Source: Nocardia aurea (GTDB taxonomy: Bacteria; Actinomycetota; Actinomycetes; Mycobacteriales; Mycobacteriaceae). Taken from it: a stretch of DNA of 64,000 nt. Made by a program: the position numbers and the translations under genes. Location: positions 310,001 to 374,000 of the forward strand of contig NZ_QCYJ01000130.1 in the NCBI RefSeq assembly GCF_003123685.1, read 5' to 3'. This document shows positions 16,917 to 25,860 of this stretch, piece by piece. Positions within the stretch are counted from its first letter, which is position 1. Every line of letters begins with the position of its first letter. The notes under the pieces were generated by a model. The model searched no databases and was not told the DNA's origin. It saw only the letters and a program-made list of their open reading frames with translations.

Positions 16917-18002
16917 CTATCCGGTCCACCTGCCGGTGGCGTGGAATTCGTCGATGACCACGGTCGACTCGGCCAGGATCATCCCCTGTGCCGCCACCCA
17001 GGCGTCATCGAAATACGTTCCCGCGTAACGGTCCCCGCCGTCGCAGAGCAGAGTCACCACACTGCCGGTCCGCCCGGCGGCCAGCATCTCGGCGATCAGC
17101 GCGTAGGCCCCCCACAGATTGGTACCCGTGGAACCGCCGACCCGCCTGCCGATGACCCGGCTCGCCCGCCTCGCCGCGGCGATGGAGGCCACATCGGGAA
17201 CCAGGATCATCCGGTCGACCACCTGGCCGACGAACGACGGTTCCACCCTCGGACGCCCGATCCCCTCGATTCGCGACGACCTGTCCGTCCGATAGCCGGC
17301 GTCACCGGACTCGTACCCGCCGAAGAACGCGGAATTCTCCGGATCGACGACGGCCAATTTCGTGGCGTGACGGCGGTATCGGAGATACCGGCCGATAGTC
17401 GCGCTCGTCCCCCCGGTACCCGCGCCGACCACCACCCACGTCGGCACCGGATGCGTTTCCAGCTCCATCTGCTCGAAGATGGATTCGGCGATGTTGTTGT
17501 TGCCGCGCCAGTCGGTGGCGCGTTCGGCATTGGTGAACTGATCCATGAAATGTCCGCCGCATTCGGTCGCCAACCGAGCGGCCTCGGTGTACATATCGGG
17601 CGGTCGTGCCACGAAATGACATCGGCCGCCTTGCGCTTCGATCAGCGCGATCTTCTGCGGCGAGGTGCTCGCGGGCATGACGGCGACGAAATCCAGTCCG
17701 AGCATCTTCGCGAAATACGCCTCGCTCACCGCCGTCGATCCCGAGGACGCCTCGACCACCGTCGTCCCCTCGGTGACCCACCCGTTGCAGATCGCGTACA
17801 GAAAAAGCGAGCGTGCCAGCCGATGTTTCAAACTGCCGGTGATATGGGTGGATTCATCCTTCAGATACAGCTGGATGCCCCATTCGGCGGGCAGCGGATA
17901 ACGCAGCAGATGGGTGTCGGCGCTGCGTTGGGTATCCGCGTCGATCAATCGCACCGCGTTGTCGACCCAGTCGCGCGGAGTGCTGCGATCGCACTGCCTC
18001 AC
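16917..18002 (-). CDS. PLP-dependent cysteine synthase family protein, Cds1-like
   Basis: Fold-type II PLP enzyme of 361 residues. The PLP lysine is in HITGSLKHRLARS near residue 59 and the substrate loop is VEASSGSTAVSEAYFAK. VVVGAGTGGTSATIGRYLRY is the phosphate-binding glycine loop and LLCDGGDRYAGTY sits at the C-terminus. It most resembles the mycobacterial L-cysteine desulfhydrase Cds1, which breaks cysteine to pyruvate, sulfide and ammonia; a cysteine synthase role cannot be excluded. The GTG start overlaps the stop of the DUF4229 gene (GTGA). Confidence 0.8.
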   Translation of the reverse strand: MRQCDRSTPRDWVDNAVRLIDADTQRSADTHLLRYPLPAEWGIQLYLKDESTHITGSLKHRLARSLFLYAICNGWVTEGTTVVEASSGSTAVSEAYFAKMLGLDFVAVMPASTSPQKIALIEAQGGRCHFVARPPDMYTEAARLATECGGHFMDQFTNAERATDWRGNNNIAESIFEQMELETHPVPTWVVVGAGTGGTSATIGRYLRYRRHATKLAVVDPENSAFFGGYESGDAGYRTDRSSRIEGIGRPRVEPSFVGQVVDRMILVPDVASIAAARRASRVIGRRVGGSTGTNLWGAYALIAEMLAAGRTGSVVTLLCDGGDRYAGTYFDDAWVAAQGMILAESTVVIDEFHATGRWTG

Positions 18003-18343
18003 GCCGACGCGCCGCCGTCCTCGCCGCGCAGCCTGGCGCGCAGACGGGCCTTGTCCTTGCGGCGCTTCTCGTCGACCACCGCGATGTCCTCGTTCACCTT
18101 CGCGCGCAATTTCTTGAACAGCGTCAGCGACAGCGGCATGGCGATGATCAGCGCGAACAGCGCGGCCACGATCACCGGCACCTCGACCCGCACCAACCTC
18201 GCGACCAGAATGATCGCCGCGGTGAGAACCACGACCAGAGCCAACCGCGCCACCGTGTACAGCGCCAGATTCTTGGCCAGCCGTTTGCCCGCGTCGGAGG
18301 TTTGCTGGGCGGATGCGCCGTCCGGTCGAGTTGCGTCGCTCAC
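17999..18343 (-). CDS. DUF4229 membrane protein
   Basis: 114 residues with two hydrophobic segments (NLALYTVARLALVVVLTAAIILVARLV and VPVIVAALFALIIAMPLSLTLF) followed by a charged tail (KKLRAKVNEDIAVVDEKRRKDKARLRARLRG). The layout matches DUF4229, function unknown. The GTG at 18343 is favoured because TACTCT lies seven bases upstream, indicating a leaderless mRNA. It overlaps the Cds1-like gene by four bases. Confidence 0.78.
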   Translation of the reverse strand: MSDATRPDGASAQQTSDAGKRLAKNLALYTVARLALVVVLTAAIILVARLVRVEVPVIVAALFALIIAMPLSLTLFKKLRAKVNEDIAVVDEKRRKDKARLRARLRGEDGGASA

Positions 18344-18527
18344 GGCACACAGAGTAGGCGAAGCCCGGTCCGCCCTTCGTTCACCCACCCGCCGCCGACG
18401 TCCGAGACCTATCCGTTTTGTCCATTACTTCGCCTTTACCAACTGTAGGTGGTTCGCGTACCTAGGGGTCGGGGTGCAACGATTGCGCCATCTGATGAGG
18501 GAACTGTCGAGAACGGAGAGGTTTGCT

Positions 18528-18737
18528 ATGACTGCGATCACCGTCGGCGGCCAGGACACCTTACTGACCCCGGGGCAAGTGGCTGCCATGTTCCACGTCG
18601 ATCCCAAGACCGTCACCCGCTGGGCTCATGCCGGTCGACTCGGATCTCTGCGTACGCCGGGCGGTCACCGCCGGTTCCGGGAGTCCGAGGTACTCCAACT
18701 GCTGAAGTCCCTCACCACCGAGGCGACAGCACGCTGA
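18528..18737 (+). CDS. bldC: BldC family transcriptional regulator
   Basis: Small MerR-like DNA-binding protein of 69 residues. The winged HTH is plain: LLTPGQVAAMFHVDPKTVTR then WAHAGRLGSLRTPGGHRRF. This is the BldC signature known from Streptomyces, where it binds direct repeats cooperatively and holds back sporulation. The ATG has GGAGAG seven bases upstream. It is monocistronic, divergent from the DUF4229 gene. Confidence 0.9.
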   Translation: MTAITVGGQDTLLTPGQVAAMFHVDPKTVTRWAHAGRLGSLRTPGGHRRFRESEVLQLLKSLTTEATAR

Positions 18738-18855
18738 CCTGGTTCGCGCGGGCGGCCTTCACTGCCCGCGCCCGGTCCGCGCACCCGCCGTTTCGGAGTC
18801 CCCGATGCGCGCGGGCCCGATACGCGGCTACCCTCGTCAGCAGGAGGTGAGCGAC

Positions 18856-19056
18856 GTGATCTACCTATTGGCGCTCATCGCGGTCTCGGCGGTCGCGGTG
18901 CTGTGCTGGAAGGCGTTCGGCCCCCAGAGTTCGGCCGCGCCGCCCCCGGGTCGGCCCCGGCGCGCCCCGATCAAGGGCCCCGACGACGACCCCGATTTCC
19001 TGTGGAAGATATCCAGACAGCAACATCGCGACGGCGACGGCACCACCGACCGCTGA
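18856..19056 (+). CDS. small single-span membrane protein (66 aa)
   Basis: The N-terminal hydrophobic segment IYLLALIAVSAVAVLCWKAFG is followed by a Pro/Arg/Asp-rich cytoplasmic tail. The GTG at 18856 is chosen because AGGAGGT (18842-18848) lies seven bases upstream, the strongest ribosome-binding site in the area. Function unknown. Confidence 0.7.
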   Translation: MIYLLALIAVSAVAVLCWKAFGPQSSAAPPPGRPRRAPIKGPDDDPDFLWKISRQQHRDGDGTTDR

Positions 19057-19068
19057 AACGCGCCCCCG

Positions 19069-19779
19069 TCAGGACGGATCGCGTCGCACCGACCGGCACA
19101 CATGCGGTCGCAGATCGGGATTCTCGAAGTAGTGCCGGATCAGGTGGTAGGCCACCAGCGGATTCATCAGCATGACCGCGTCCGACACCATGACGACCTC
19201 GGCCCCGGCCAGCGCGCGAGCGACCCTGCCACCGCGCCGACGCCCAGCCGCCTGCCAGAACACGTCGGGATCACGCACGTCCACACCGAACATGTTGTGC
19301 CATTTCGCCGGGCCGGTCTCTCGCACGTAGGGCCGAACCCCGGCGATATCGGCCCACGCGACCACCATCAGATCCCCGCTGCCGCCGCGCCGGACGACCC
19401 GCGTCGGCGTGATCACCAACCCGGGAACCACCAGTCGGTGCACGATCAACCCGCGATAGGCGGCGAACAGCGCCACCCCCGCGATCGCGACGAATACCGC
19501 GACACCGCCGAGCACCAGCCACTCATCGATCAGGAACGCCTCGACCAACAGCAGCACGGCGACCGACAGGAAAACCAGCCCCATCAACAGGAATACGACA
19601 CCCTGCCACTTCGGCGGCTGCCGCATCGGCAGGAGCACACCGGATTCCCGCACACCCCCCACCGTGATCTCCTCGACCACGACCCCGCTCATACCCCGCG
19701 CGCGGTAGGACTCGACCCGGTCGTCGTCCCACCGCCACTGCTCCGGCCACGCCGAGAACCCGGCCCTCTGTGCTGCCAC
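19069..19779 (-). CDS. two-span membrane protein with PH-like C-terminal region
   Basis: 236 residues. The N-terminal third is soluble. Two membrane segments follow (VVFLLMGLVFLSVAVLLLVEAFL; LVLGGVAVFVAIAGVALFAAYRG), then a beta-rich stretch (LVVPGLVITPTRVVRRGG, MVVAWADIAGVRPYV) that looks like the PH-like domain of many actinobacterial membrane proteins. No function can be assigned. It is convergent with the 66-aa gene. Confidence 0.65.
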   Translation of the reverse strand: MAAQRAGFSAWPEQWRWDDDRVESYRARGMSGVVVEEITVGGVRESGVLLPMRQPPKWQGVVFLLMGLVFLSVAVLLLVEAFLIDEWLVLGGVAVFVAIAGVALFAAYRGLIVHRLVVPGLVITPTRVVRRGGSGDLMVVAWADIAGVRPYVRETGPAKWHNMFGVDVRDPDVFWQAAGRRRGGRVARALAGAEVVMVSDAVMLMNPLVAYHLIRHYFENPDLRPHVCRSVRRDPS

Positions 19780-19984
19780 GCCGCAGATCGTCCCATATCG
19801 AGGGGGTGCGGTATTCCGCGAATCGCCCCCGGAACCAACCGGCCCCTCGCTACCGCGCCGGTGACGAGGAAATCGCCTGTCGACAACGGGGATTCATCAG
19901 GACGAACGCGGGCGGAACGGCCTGATCACGACGGCCGCCCTCGATGCTCGGAAGCCGTTCAGCAAACCGCCCGACCGGGGTAGA

Positions 19985-20755
19985 TCAACGCATGATGGTG
20001 CCACCGTCGACGTTGAGAACCTGACCGTTGACCCACGCGGCGTCCTCCGACATCAGGAAGGCCACCGTCGCCGCGATATCACCGGTCTCCCCGACCCGTG
20101 GACTGTGCATCCGCTTCAGCGCCCCCGCTTGCAGCTCCGGCCAATGCGGCGCGGACCGAATATTCTCGGTGGCGGTGAACCCGGGCGCGACCGCGTTACA
20201 GCGGATACCCTCCCGCCCCCACCGCGACGCCACATGCCGCGTCAACGCCCCGATCCCCGCCTTCGCCGTGGCATAGGCGGGCCGCGCCGGTTCCCCCTGA
20301 AACGCCGCCGCCGACGAGGTATTGACGATCACGCCGCCCCCGCGAGCGAGCATCAACGGAATCCCGTACTTCATCGTCAGCACATACCCCCGAAGATTCA
20401 CCGTCATCGTCCGATCCCAGATCTCCAGATCGATATCGACGACATTGCTGTCGTTGCGCACCGCCCCCATATCCGCCCCCACGTTGAACAGCGCGTCCAC
20501 ACCCCCGAACTCCGCGACCGCCGCATCGAACAACCCCCGCACCGAATCCGGCTCACCCAGGTCGAACCCCACCGCCGCCGCGGTTCCCCCGGCCTCCGCG
20601 ATCAGCTTCGCCGTCCCCGCCGCCGCCGACTCCCCCAGATCGCCCACGAGCACCCGCCACCCCTGCGCACCGAGCCGCAGCGCCGTCGCGGCCCCGATCC
20701 CGCTCCCCCCGCCCGCGACAACGACAACCTTCCCGCTCAACCCGGGTAGACCCAC
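19985..20755 (-). CDS. SDR family oxidoreductase
   Basis: Classical short-chain dehydrogenase of 256 residues, substrate unknown. The cofactor glycine loop is VAGGGSGIGAATA at about 13-25, with GDLGESA suggesting NAD(H). NVGADM stands in the NNAG position and differs from the usual motif. The catalytic Ser is in IVNTSSAAAF and Tyr/Lys in YATAK. It ends in the usual WVNGQVLNVDGG. A palindrome upstream is a probable regulator site. Confidence 0.88.
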   Translation of the reverse strand: MGLPGLSGKVVVVAGGGSGIGAATALRLGAQGWRVLVGDLGESAAAGTAKLIAEAGGTAAAVGFDLGEPDSVRGLFDAAVAEFGGVDALFNVGADMGAVRNDSNVVDIDLEIWDRTMTVNLRGYVLTMKYGIPLMLARGGGVIVNTSSAAAFQGEPARPAYATAKAGIGALTRHVASRWGREGIRCNAVAPGFTATENIRSAPHWPELQAGALKRMHSPRVGETGDIAATVAFLMSEDAAWVNGQVLNVDGGTIMR

Positions 20756-20803
20756 AGCTCGTCCTCTCCACGGGACCGGCGAGGGGATGTGCCGAGCCGA
20801 TCC

Positions 20804-20838
20804 AGAATGTCATTCTCTCAATCCAGAACCATATTATC
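20804..20838 (-). promoter_or_regulatory. promoter and palindromic operator of SDR gene
   Basis: A GATAAT hexamer on the minus strand (20838-20833) is a good -10. About ten bases downstream of the expected transcription start lies the perfect palindrome AGAATG-T-CATTCT (20804-20816), a format typical of TetR-type operators. A bound repressor there would stop elongation. The regulator is not encoded next to the gene. Confidence 0.5.
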
Positions 20839-20943
20839 GTCTCGGAGGCGCGGCGCCAGGGGGTGCGCGAACTCCCTCGTCGCTCGAGACGAGATCGGTG
20901 GTCATGCGCGGACGGTCGGCTCCGCTACCGGCCAACGTCCTGT

Positions 20944-21285
20944 TCACCACTCCCGAGGGGCGATCAGTTCTTCGATATCGGCGTCGTGAAAACCGTAGGC
21001 GTTGGCCAGAAACCAGAAATCCTGACCTATCTCGTCACGAGCCACGGTCTCGATTTCGCTGCCGGCCGCGTCGAACTCGGCCTCCAGCTCATTGAATTCC
21101 TCGGTGGCGGCGTGAGTGAGGCGATACAGCGCGGATAAGTCGGCGGGCCGCTCGGCCTCGATGCGTTCACAGAGCCGCACGAAGATCGCTTCGCCCCGAC
21201 GCACCACCGGGTCGGGATAGTAATCGTCCTCGTAGAGAAGGCGGAGAAAGCGGTGCACGAGCACCTGCTCGTTACTGATCGGCAT
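20944..21285 (-). CDS. DUF5713 family protein
   Basis: 113-residue soluble acidic helical protein: VHRFLRLLYEDDYYPDPVV, then GEAIFVRLCERIEAERP, then FNELEAEFDAAGSEIETVARDEI, as in the DUF5713 family recalled from Actinobacteria and Firmicutes. The family has no known role, and neighbours give no clue. Confidence 0.75.
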   Translation of the reverse strand: MPISNEQVLVHRFLRLLYEDDYYPDPVVRRGEAIFVRLCERIEAERPADLSALYRLTHAATEEFNELEAEFDAAGSEIETVARDEIGQDFWFLANAYGFHDADIEELIAPREW

Positions 21286-21660
21286 GACGGTCCGCCTTGT
21301 CGTCGATTTGGCCGCCCGATCATTTCACGCGACCCGAAATTGCGGACCACAGACGGGTGACGTACGCTGACACCGTCCGCCGCGCAAGGGCTGACTCCGA
21401 AGTCGCGGCGGACTCGATGATCGACGCGACCGAAAACTCATCGCGTACCGATGAGCCGAATGGTCGACGGCCATACCTGATCGCAGCGCGATCGCACGCG
21501 AGAATTCGTCAGTTCAATCCCGCGTAGCTGTGCAGACCGGGTAATGCCGGACTCGACTGGCAAGAACTGATCGCGATAGGCGCGATCACCACGACCACGC
21601 TCGGCCTGCTCAACAGATCCGGAGTACTCGGTAGTGCCGAACCGCACGCCGAACCCCTGA
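21286..21660. other. gene-poor stretch with ccsB-end duplicate and coding remnant
   Basis: No convincing complete gene. At 21508-21535 is a copy of the ccsB 3' end. Directly after it the plus frame from 21543 to 21671 reads like the tail of a real protein (LDWQELIAIGAITTTTLG, then LLNRSGVLG) but has no start codon before an upstream stop. It may be the remnant of a truncated gene. Confidence 0.4.
21508..21535. repeat. 28-bp copy of the ccsB 3' end (left copy)
   Basis: Matches 23131-23158 at 27 of 28 positions in direct orientation. On the minus strand it encodes LHSYAGLN and a stop, the last residues of CcsB. Similarity stops abruptly on both sides. The pair flanks a 1.6-kb block. Confidence 0.85.
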
Positions 21661-22311
21661 TCAGCAGGTGAGATTCGCTGCCCCGGACGCCGCGAACGAG
21701 ACATGTACATGGTCGTAGTGATTCTCGGTCGGGCTGCCGCGGTCCTCCATGAACGACCACCCACCGCCATCGTTGTAGCGCTGCTGCCAGATCACGTAGT
21801 TGACGCCGAATCGCGCTTTGTTGGCCAGCACGAACGCGGCGATCGCGTCACCCTGGGCCGGGTTCGGCGTCATGATGTCGAGCGCGAGACCAGCACCGTG
21901 ATCGCCGCCGGAGCGCCCCTGCGCGCCACCGATATCGGAAATCCCGAACATCTGCTGCAACATGTGACTGACCTGCGCGACATGCGGCCGGGTGCCCTTC
22001 CACTCCGTCGCGCACGGGAATTTCGCCTTCCGAGCCGACGGTGCCGCCTCTTCGTCGTCTGCGGCAACCGGGCGTACCCTCGGCGCCGGCGCGTCGTGCG
22101 CCAGGACGGGCAACGAATCGAGTTCGATAGCCGACGGCCCCGGCCCCGGCGCCGGCGCCGAGACCGCGCTGACCTGCTGCACGTCGGCCCCGCTCGGCCG
22201 CAACGACATCCAGATCATCGCGGGCGCGGTCGCGGCGATGCTGCAAACAATCAGGGAGGTGCGGCCCGTGGGCGCCGCCGGGCTGCGATGTCGACCGGAC
22301 GTTTCAATCAC
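21661..22311 (-). CDS. secreted or anchored M15-like / ARB_07466-type domain protein
   Basis: 216 residues. An N-terminal hydrophobic segment (TSLIVCSIAATAPAMIWMSL) serves as signal or anchor, followed by a Pro/Ala linker. The C-terminal domain has CATEWKGTRPHVAQVSHMLQ, SGGDHGAGLALDIMT and NHYDHVHVSF. The His and Asp of GDHGAGLALD and the His of DHVHV are the zinc-ligand pattern of D-Ala-D-Ala carboxypeptidase-like folds; many actinobacterial homologues act on cell wall or have no shown activity. The GTG start is uncertain. The gene lies inside the block bounded by ccsB-end repeats. Confidence 0.75.
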   Translation of the reverse strand: MIETSGRHRSPAAPTGRTSLIVCSIAATAPAMIWMSLRPSGADVQQVSAVSAPAPGPGPSAIELDSLPVLAHDAPAPRVRPVAADDEEAAPSARKAKFPCATEWKGTRPHVAQVSHMLQQMFGISDIGGAQGRSGGDHGAGLALDIMTPNPAQGDAIAAFVLANKARFGVNYVIWQQRYNDGGGWSFMEDRGSPTENHYDHVHVSFAASGAANLTC

Positions 22312-23130
22312 CAGCTAGTGTCGAGAATGGAACTCGCGCAATAGTACGAGAGGGACGCAAGAAAGTCACGCGATGGCGTCAAGCGATGTCAATTGGTACA
22401 TCCCGTAAAGTCGCCGCGACGGAGAAGTGTCCCGTCGAGGTCACCGGCTTGTCTATGCCACTGATCCCGTTCAGCACTTGCACCTTGCCTACCGACTTGG
22501 TTGCATACCCGCGGGGTCGATGCGTGTTCTTCGCTCCGACCGTTCTTCGTATGGGCGAATGCGCTGCCCTCGCCTCTCGAGCGGTAACTATGTCGACGAG
22601 CCGCTCTCGCTTCGGCTGAACCCGCACCGACCACTGGCGCGGACACCCGGGTCGCCTCCTTGCTTCAGAGAGAGACTCGCAATCGACTTCGCATACCACG
22701 CCGTGTGACACGGCAATTCGTTCGACTCGCTACCTCCGCAGCAGGGACAGCGTGCACGGAACCATACCGCTCCGAGTACGCGAACCAACGGGGATCAGAC
22801 GATATGACGTACCAACGACTGGCTCCGAATTTCGAATTTCAACAGCTTCAGTGGGCATAGGCACCCGATATATCCGAAATCGTTCAGAACAATAAGTACC
22901 ACCGGTCCCGAAACATCAATACCGAAGCCGCGCCCCGATGCCTGCTAATTTTTATCCTCGCAACCGAGCCGAGAGTGCGTCAGAATTGCGATAATAACTG
23001 TTCCCGCGACGGCTGGAATCGGAATTTCGCAAGAGCAAGCGCCGCCGCAATGCAAGCGCGAGACAGGCCGGAATACGGTCTTTCGCTTGAACAGCCTCGA
23101 TAACCGACGCGAATGCGCAGGTCAACCCTG
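22312..23130. other. 819-bp AT-richer stretch without a supported gene
   Basis: Base composition is visibly poorer in GC than the neighbours (for example aatttcgaatttcaacagc near 22830 and ctaatttttatcctcgcaac near 22947). Overlapping frames of 60-110 codons occur on both strands, but none shows a domain, a ribosome-binding site or high third-position GC. A short ATG frame at 22804-22860 gives an 18-residue peptide and is not supported. The stretch is probably acquired or decaying DNA. Confidence 0.55.
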
Positions 23131-23158
23131 GTCAGTTCAACCCCGCGTAGCTGTGCAG
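23131..23158. repeat. 28-bp ccsB 3' end (right copy)
   Basis: The genuine 3' end of ccsB including its TGA stop (minus strand, 23134-23132). It is repeated in direct orientation at 21508-21535 with a single mismatch. Confidence 0.85.
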
Positions 23159-24091
23159 CCCCGAGATCACGATGTTGATGATGAAAAGGTTGAACAGCAT
23201 CGCGACGAAACCCGCCACATTGATCCACGCCGCCTTCGTATCGCGCCACCCACTGGTCGCGCGGGCGTGGAGGTAGGCGGCGTACAGCACCCAGGCGATG
23301 AAGGAGCAGGTTTCCTTCGGGTCCCAGCCCCAGAAGCGGCCCCAGGCGGCTTCGGCCCAGATGGCGCCGAGGATGACACCCGCGCCGAAGAGGGGGAAGC
23401 CGATGATGGTGGTTTTGTAGGCGAGGCGGTCGAGAGTGCGGGCGTCGGGGAGACGTTTGGCGATGGTGCCGAGGATGTTGGCGGATTCCTGGCCTTCGGG
23501 CTGGCGGATGCGGTACAGGAACAGCAGGCTCGCGATGCCGGAGACGAGGAAGACGCCGCTGCCGACGCTGACGATGGTGACGTGCACCGGGAGCCAGAAG
23601 GACCGCAGGGCGGGGACGACGGGGGCGGCGTCGGCGTAGAGGACGGTGCCCGCCAGGAACATCAGGAGGATGACCGGGACGAGCAGGAATGCCCACATCG
23701 AGCGGTAGCGCTGTTCGCGCAGGAAGATGATGCCGACGACGGTGGCGGCTGCGGTCGCCATGGTGACGAATTCGTACATGTTGCCGAGCGGGAAGCGGTG
23801 GGTCGCGAAACCGCGCAACACGATCGAGAGCACCTGGAGCACGATGCCGACGACGAGGACCGAGAACGCCATATTGCCGAGACGTTCGGACAGCGGTCGC
23901 GCGACGGGTGCTTCGATCTTGCCCGGGCCGGAGCCGAGGCCGCCCGCCATCGCGAGTTCACGCTCGGCCACCTGGTTGGCGCGCGTGGTCGCGTACTGCC
24001 AGATCAGCAGTATCACCACGATCGCGTACACCACGATCGCCGATTTGAAGGCGAAGTCGCTGTAGCGTGCGAGGTTTTCGTCGATCTGCAT
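23132..24091 (-). CDS. ccsB: CcsB/CcsA-type cytochrome c biogenesis protein (system II)
   Basis: Integral membrane heme handler of 319 residues that with ResB delivers and ligates heme to apocytochrome c outside the membrane. Seen: about eight hydrophobic segments, the tryptophan-rich heme motif WGRFWGWDPKETCSF near residue 262, and conserved His residues in LPVHVTIVSVG and LYAAYLHARATSGW. The ATG at 24091 has GGAGA six bases upstream; a GTG at 24097 would put that box against the start. It is the last gene of the hemL-ccs operon. Confidence 0.93.
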   Translation of the reverse strand: MQIDENLARYSDFAFKSAIVVYAIVVILLIWQYATTRANQVAERELAMAGGLGSGPGKIEAPVARPLSERLGNMAFSVLVVGIVLQVLSIVLRGFATHRFPLGNMYEFVTMATAAATVVGIIFLREQRYRSMWAFLLVPVILLMFLAGTVLYADAAPVVPALRSFWLPVHVTIVSVGSGVFLVSGIASLLFLYRIRQPEGQESANILGTIAKRLPDARTLDRLAYKTTIIGFPLFGAGVILGAIWAEAAWGRFWGWDPKETCSFIAWVLYAAYLHARATSGWRDTKAAWINVAGFVAMLFNLFIINIVISGLHSYAGLN

Positions 24092-24093
24092 GG

Positions 24094-25860
24094 TCACTCT
24101 CCGGTCGGGTCGGCGTCGCGCGCCGGTTTCGGCTCGGTGCTCGACGCGGCGGTGTTCGTCGCGCCCGGTTCGGCGGGCTGCCCGGATTCCGGGGCCGGGC
24201 GCGCGGGTCCGCCGCCGCGAAGTTCCGGCTCGTCGAGCAGACGCTCTCGTAGCTGTTCGAATTCACCACCCCAACCGGCCTGATCGGTTCTGGCGAGCCC
24301 ACCCATCTCTACTACAGCACGTCGTTGACCAACGGTACCGGCTCCGTCCGCTTCGGGGTAGACCCGGATCCAGACGCGCCGACGCTTCACCAGCAGCGAG
24401 ACCAGCAGCCCCGCCATCATCGCCAGCGCGCTCACCAGCACCCACTTCTGGGCCGGATCGTGCGAGACCTGGAGGTTCACGAATTCCTGTGCGCCGTCGA
24501 AGGTCACCTTCGCGCCGCTGGGCAGGGTGGTCGATTCGCCGGGACGCAGGTTGACCCTGGCCTCCTTGCTCAACCTGCCCTGTCGGATCTGCTCGGAGTC
24601 CAGCGCGAACAGCGATTGCGGCCTGCCGGTGTCGAGTCCGGTGTCGCCCCGGTAGATGTCGACCGCGACGGCGGGATCGTTCATCGCCGGATACGACGAG
24701 GTCAGCAGATTCCCGTGGAAGAACGCGGTCGGCGCGAACAGACCCTCGATGGCGATCTGGTTCTTGCGGCGTTCCTCCTCGGTCGCGTACATACCGCCGG
24801 GCGGGTCGATGCGCAGCACGCCGCTGGACAGGAAGGTGCGGGCGTCGTCGGGACGCCACTGGATGGTCTCGGTGCGGGTCTGCCCGTTCGGGAAGGTGAC
24901 GGTGAAGGTCGGCGCGAAACCGTGGCCTTGCAGGTAGAGGCGGTCACCGGCGACGCGAAGCGGATGGTTGACCCGGATATCGGTGGCACGCCAGGTATCG
25001 GTCCGCAGATCCTCGCCCGCCTGGTATTCGATATTCGAGGTGAACATCTCGGCCTGGCCGCTCTCCAGATAGTCGGCCTTGAAATCCTTGACGCGCACAC
25101 ACAGCGGGGTCATGCCGGTGCCGTCGTTGACGTTGCCCGCCTTGAACGAATCGAATACCGCGGGTGAGGTGGTGCAGAAACCCGGCCCGTTGTTCGCGAT
25201 GACGATGACGCTGCCCTCGTAACCGAACAACTTGCCGACCGCGATGGCGATCAACAACCCGACCAGTGCCAGGTGGAACACCAGATTGCCGAGTTCGCGG
25301 GTGTACCCCTTCTCGGCGGAGAGCGTGATCTCGCCCTCGCGCGCCCGCTCGCCACCGGAGCGGATCTCGGTGCGCCATCCGCGCAACCGGGTCCGCGACA
25401 GTTCGATGACCTGTTCCGGCGTGGCGTCGACGGTCTGTTCGTGATGCAGCGGCAGCCTGGCCAGATTGCGCGGCGTCGGCACCGGCGGGGTGCGCAGCGC
25501 GCGGTAGTGGTCGAGGCAGCGCGGCAGGATGCAGCCGACGAGCGAGATGAACAGCAGCACGTAGACGGCGGTGAACCAGAAGCTGGAGAACACGTCGAAC
25601 AGTTCGAACCGGTCCATCCACGGCCCGAGGGTGGGACGGTCGGCGATGTACTGCTCGACCTTCTGGGTGTTCAGATTGCGTTGCGGCAGCAGCGCGCCCG
25701 GAATCGCGGCCAGCGCGAGCAGGAACAGCAGCACCAGCGCGGTGCGCATGCTGGTCAGCCCGCGCCACGCGTTGCGCACCACCGCCCAGAGGCGTCCCGG
25801 CAGGGACTGGCGCGGAGGCGGGGCCGACGCGGCGGTGGACGGCGTTTCGGTCATCGTCAT
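24094..25860 (-). CDS. resB: ResB, cytochrome c biogenesis protein
   Basis: Membrane protein of 588 residues, partner of CcsB in the system II heme ligation complex. Membrane segments are at about residues 40-60 (TALVLLFLLALAAIPGALLPQ), 95-115 (FTAVYVLLFISLVGCILP), 190-210 (FHLALVGLLIAIAVGKLFG) and near 485 (LVSALAMMAGLLVSLLVKRR). The large segment between the third and fourth is the exported domain. The C-terminal 70 residues are disordered and rich in Pro, Glu and Ala. The ATG overlaps the ccdA stop (ATGA). Confidence 0.93.
   Translation of the reverse strand: MTMTETPSTAASAPPPRQSLPGRLWAVVRNAWRGLTSMRTALVLLFLLALAAIPGALLPQRNLNTQKVEQYIADRPTLGPWMDRFELFDVFSSFWFTAVYVLLFISLVGCILPRCLDHYRALRTPPVPTPRNLARLPLHHEQTVDATPEQVIELSRTRLRGWRTEIRSGGERAREGEITLSAEKGYTRELGNLVFHLALVGLLIAIAVGKLFGYEGSVIVIANNGPGFCTTSPAVFDSFKAGNVNDGTGMTPLCVRVKDFKADYLESGQAEMFTSNIEYQAGEDLRTDTWRATDIRVNHPLRVAGDRLYLQGHGFAPTFTVTFPNGQTRTETIQWRPDDARTFLSSGVLRIDPPGGMYATEEERRKNQIAIEGLFAPTAFFHGNLLTSSYPAMNDPAVAVDIYRGDTGLDTGRPQSLFALDSEQIRQGRLSKEARVNLRPGESTTLPSGAKVTFDGAQEFVNLQVSHDPAQKWVLVSALAMMAGLLVSLLVKRRRVWIRVYPEADGAGTVGQRRAVVEMGGLARTDQAGWGGEFEQLRERLLDEPELRGGGPARPAPESGQPAEPGATNTAASSTEPKPARDADPTGE

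Noticed and set aside
22379..22860. Several 60-110 codon frames on both strands in the AT-richer stretch
   Set aside because: They overlap one another, lack ribosome-binding sites and show no coding-like third-position bias or domain.
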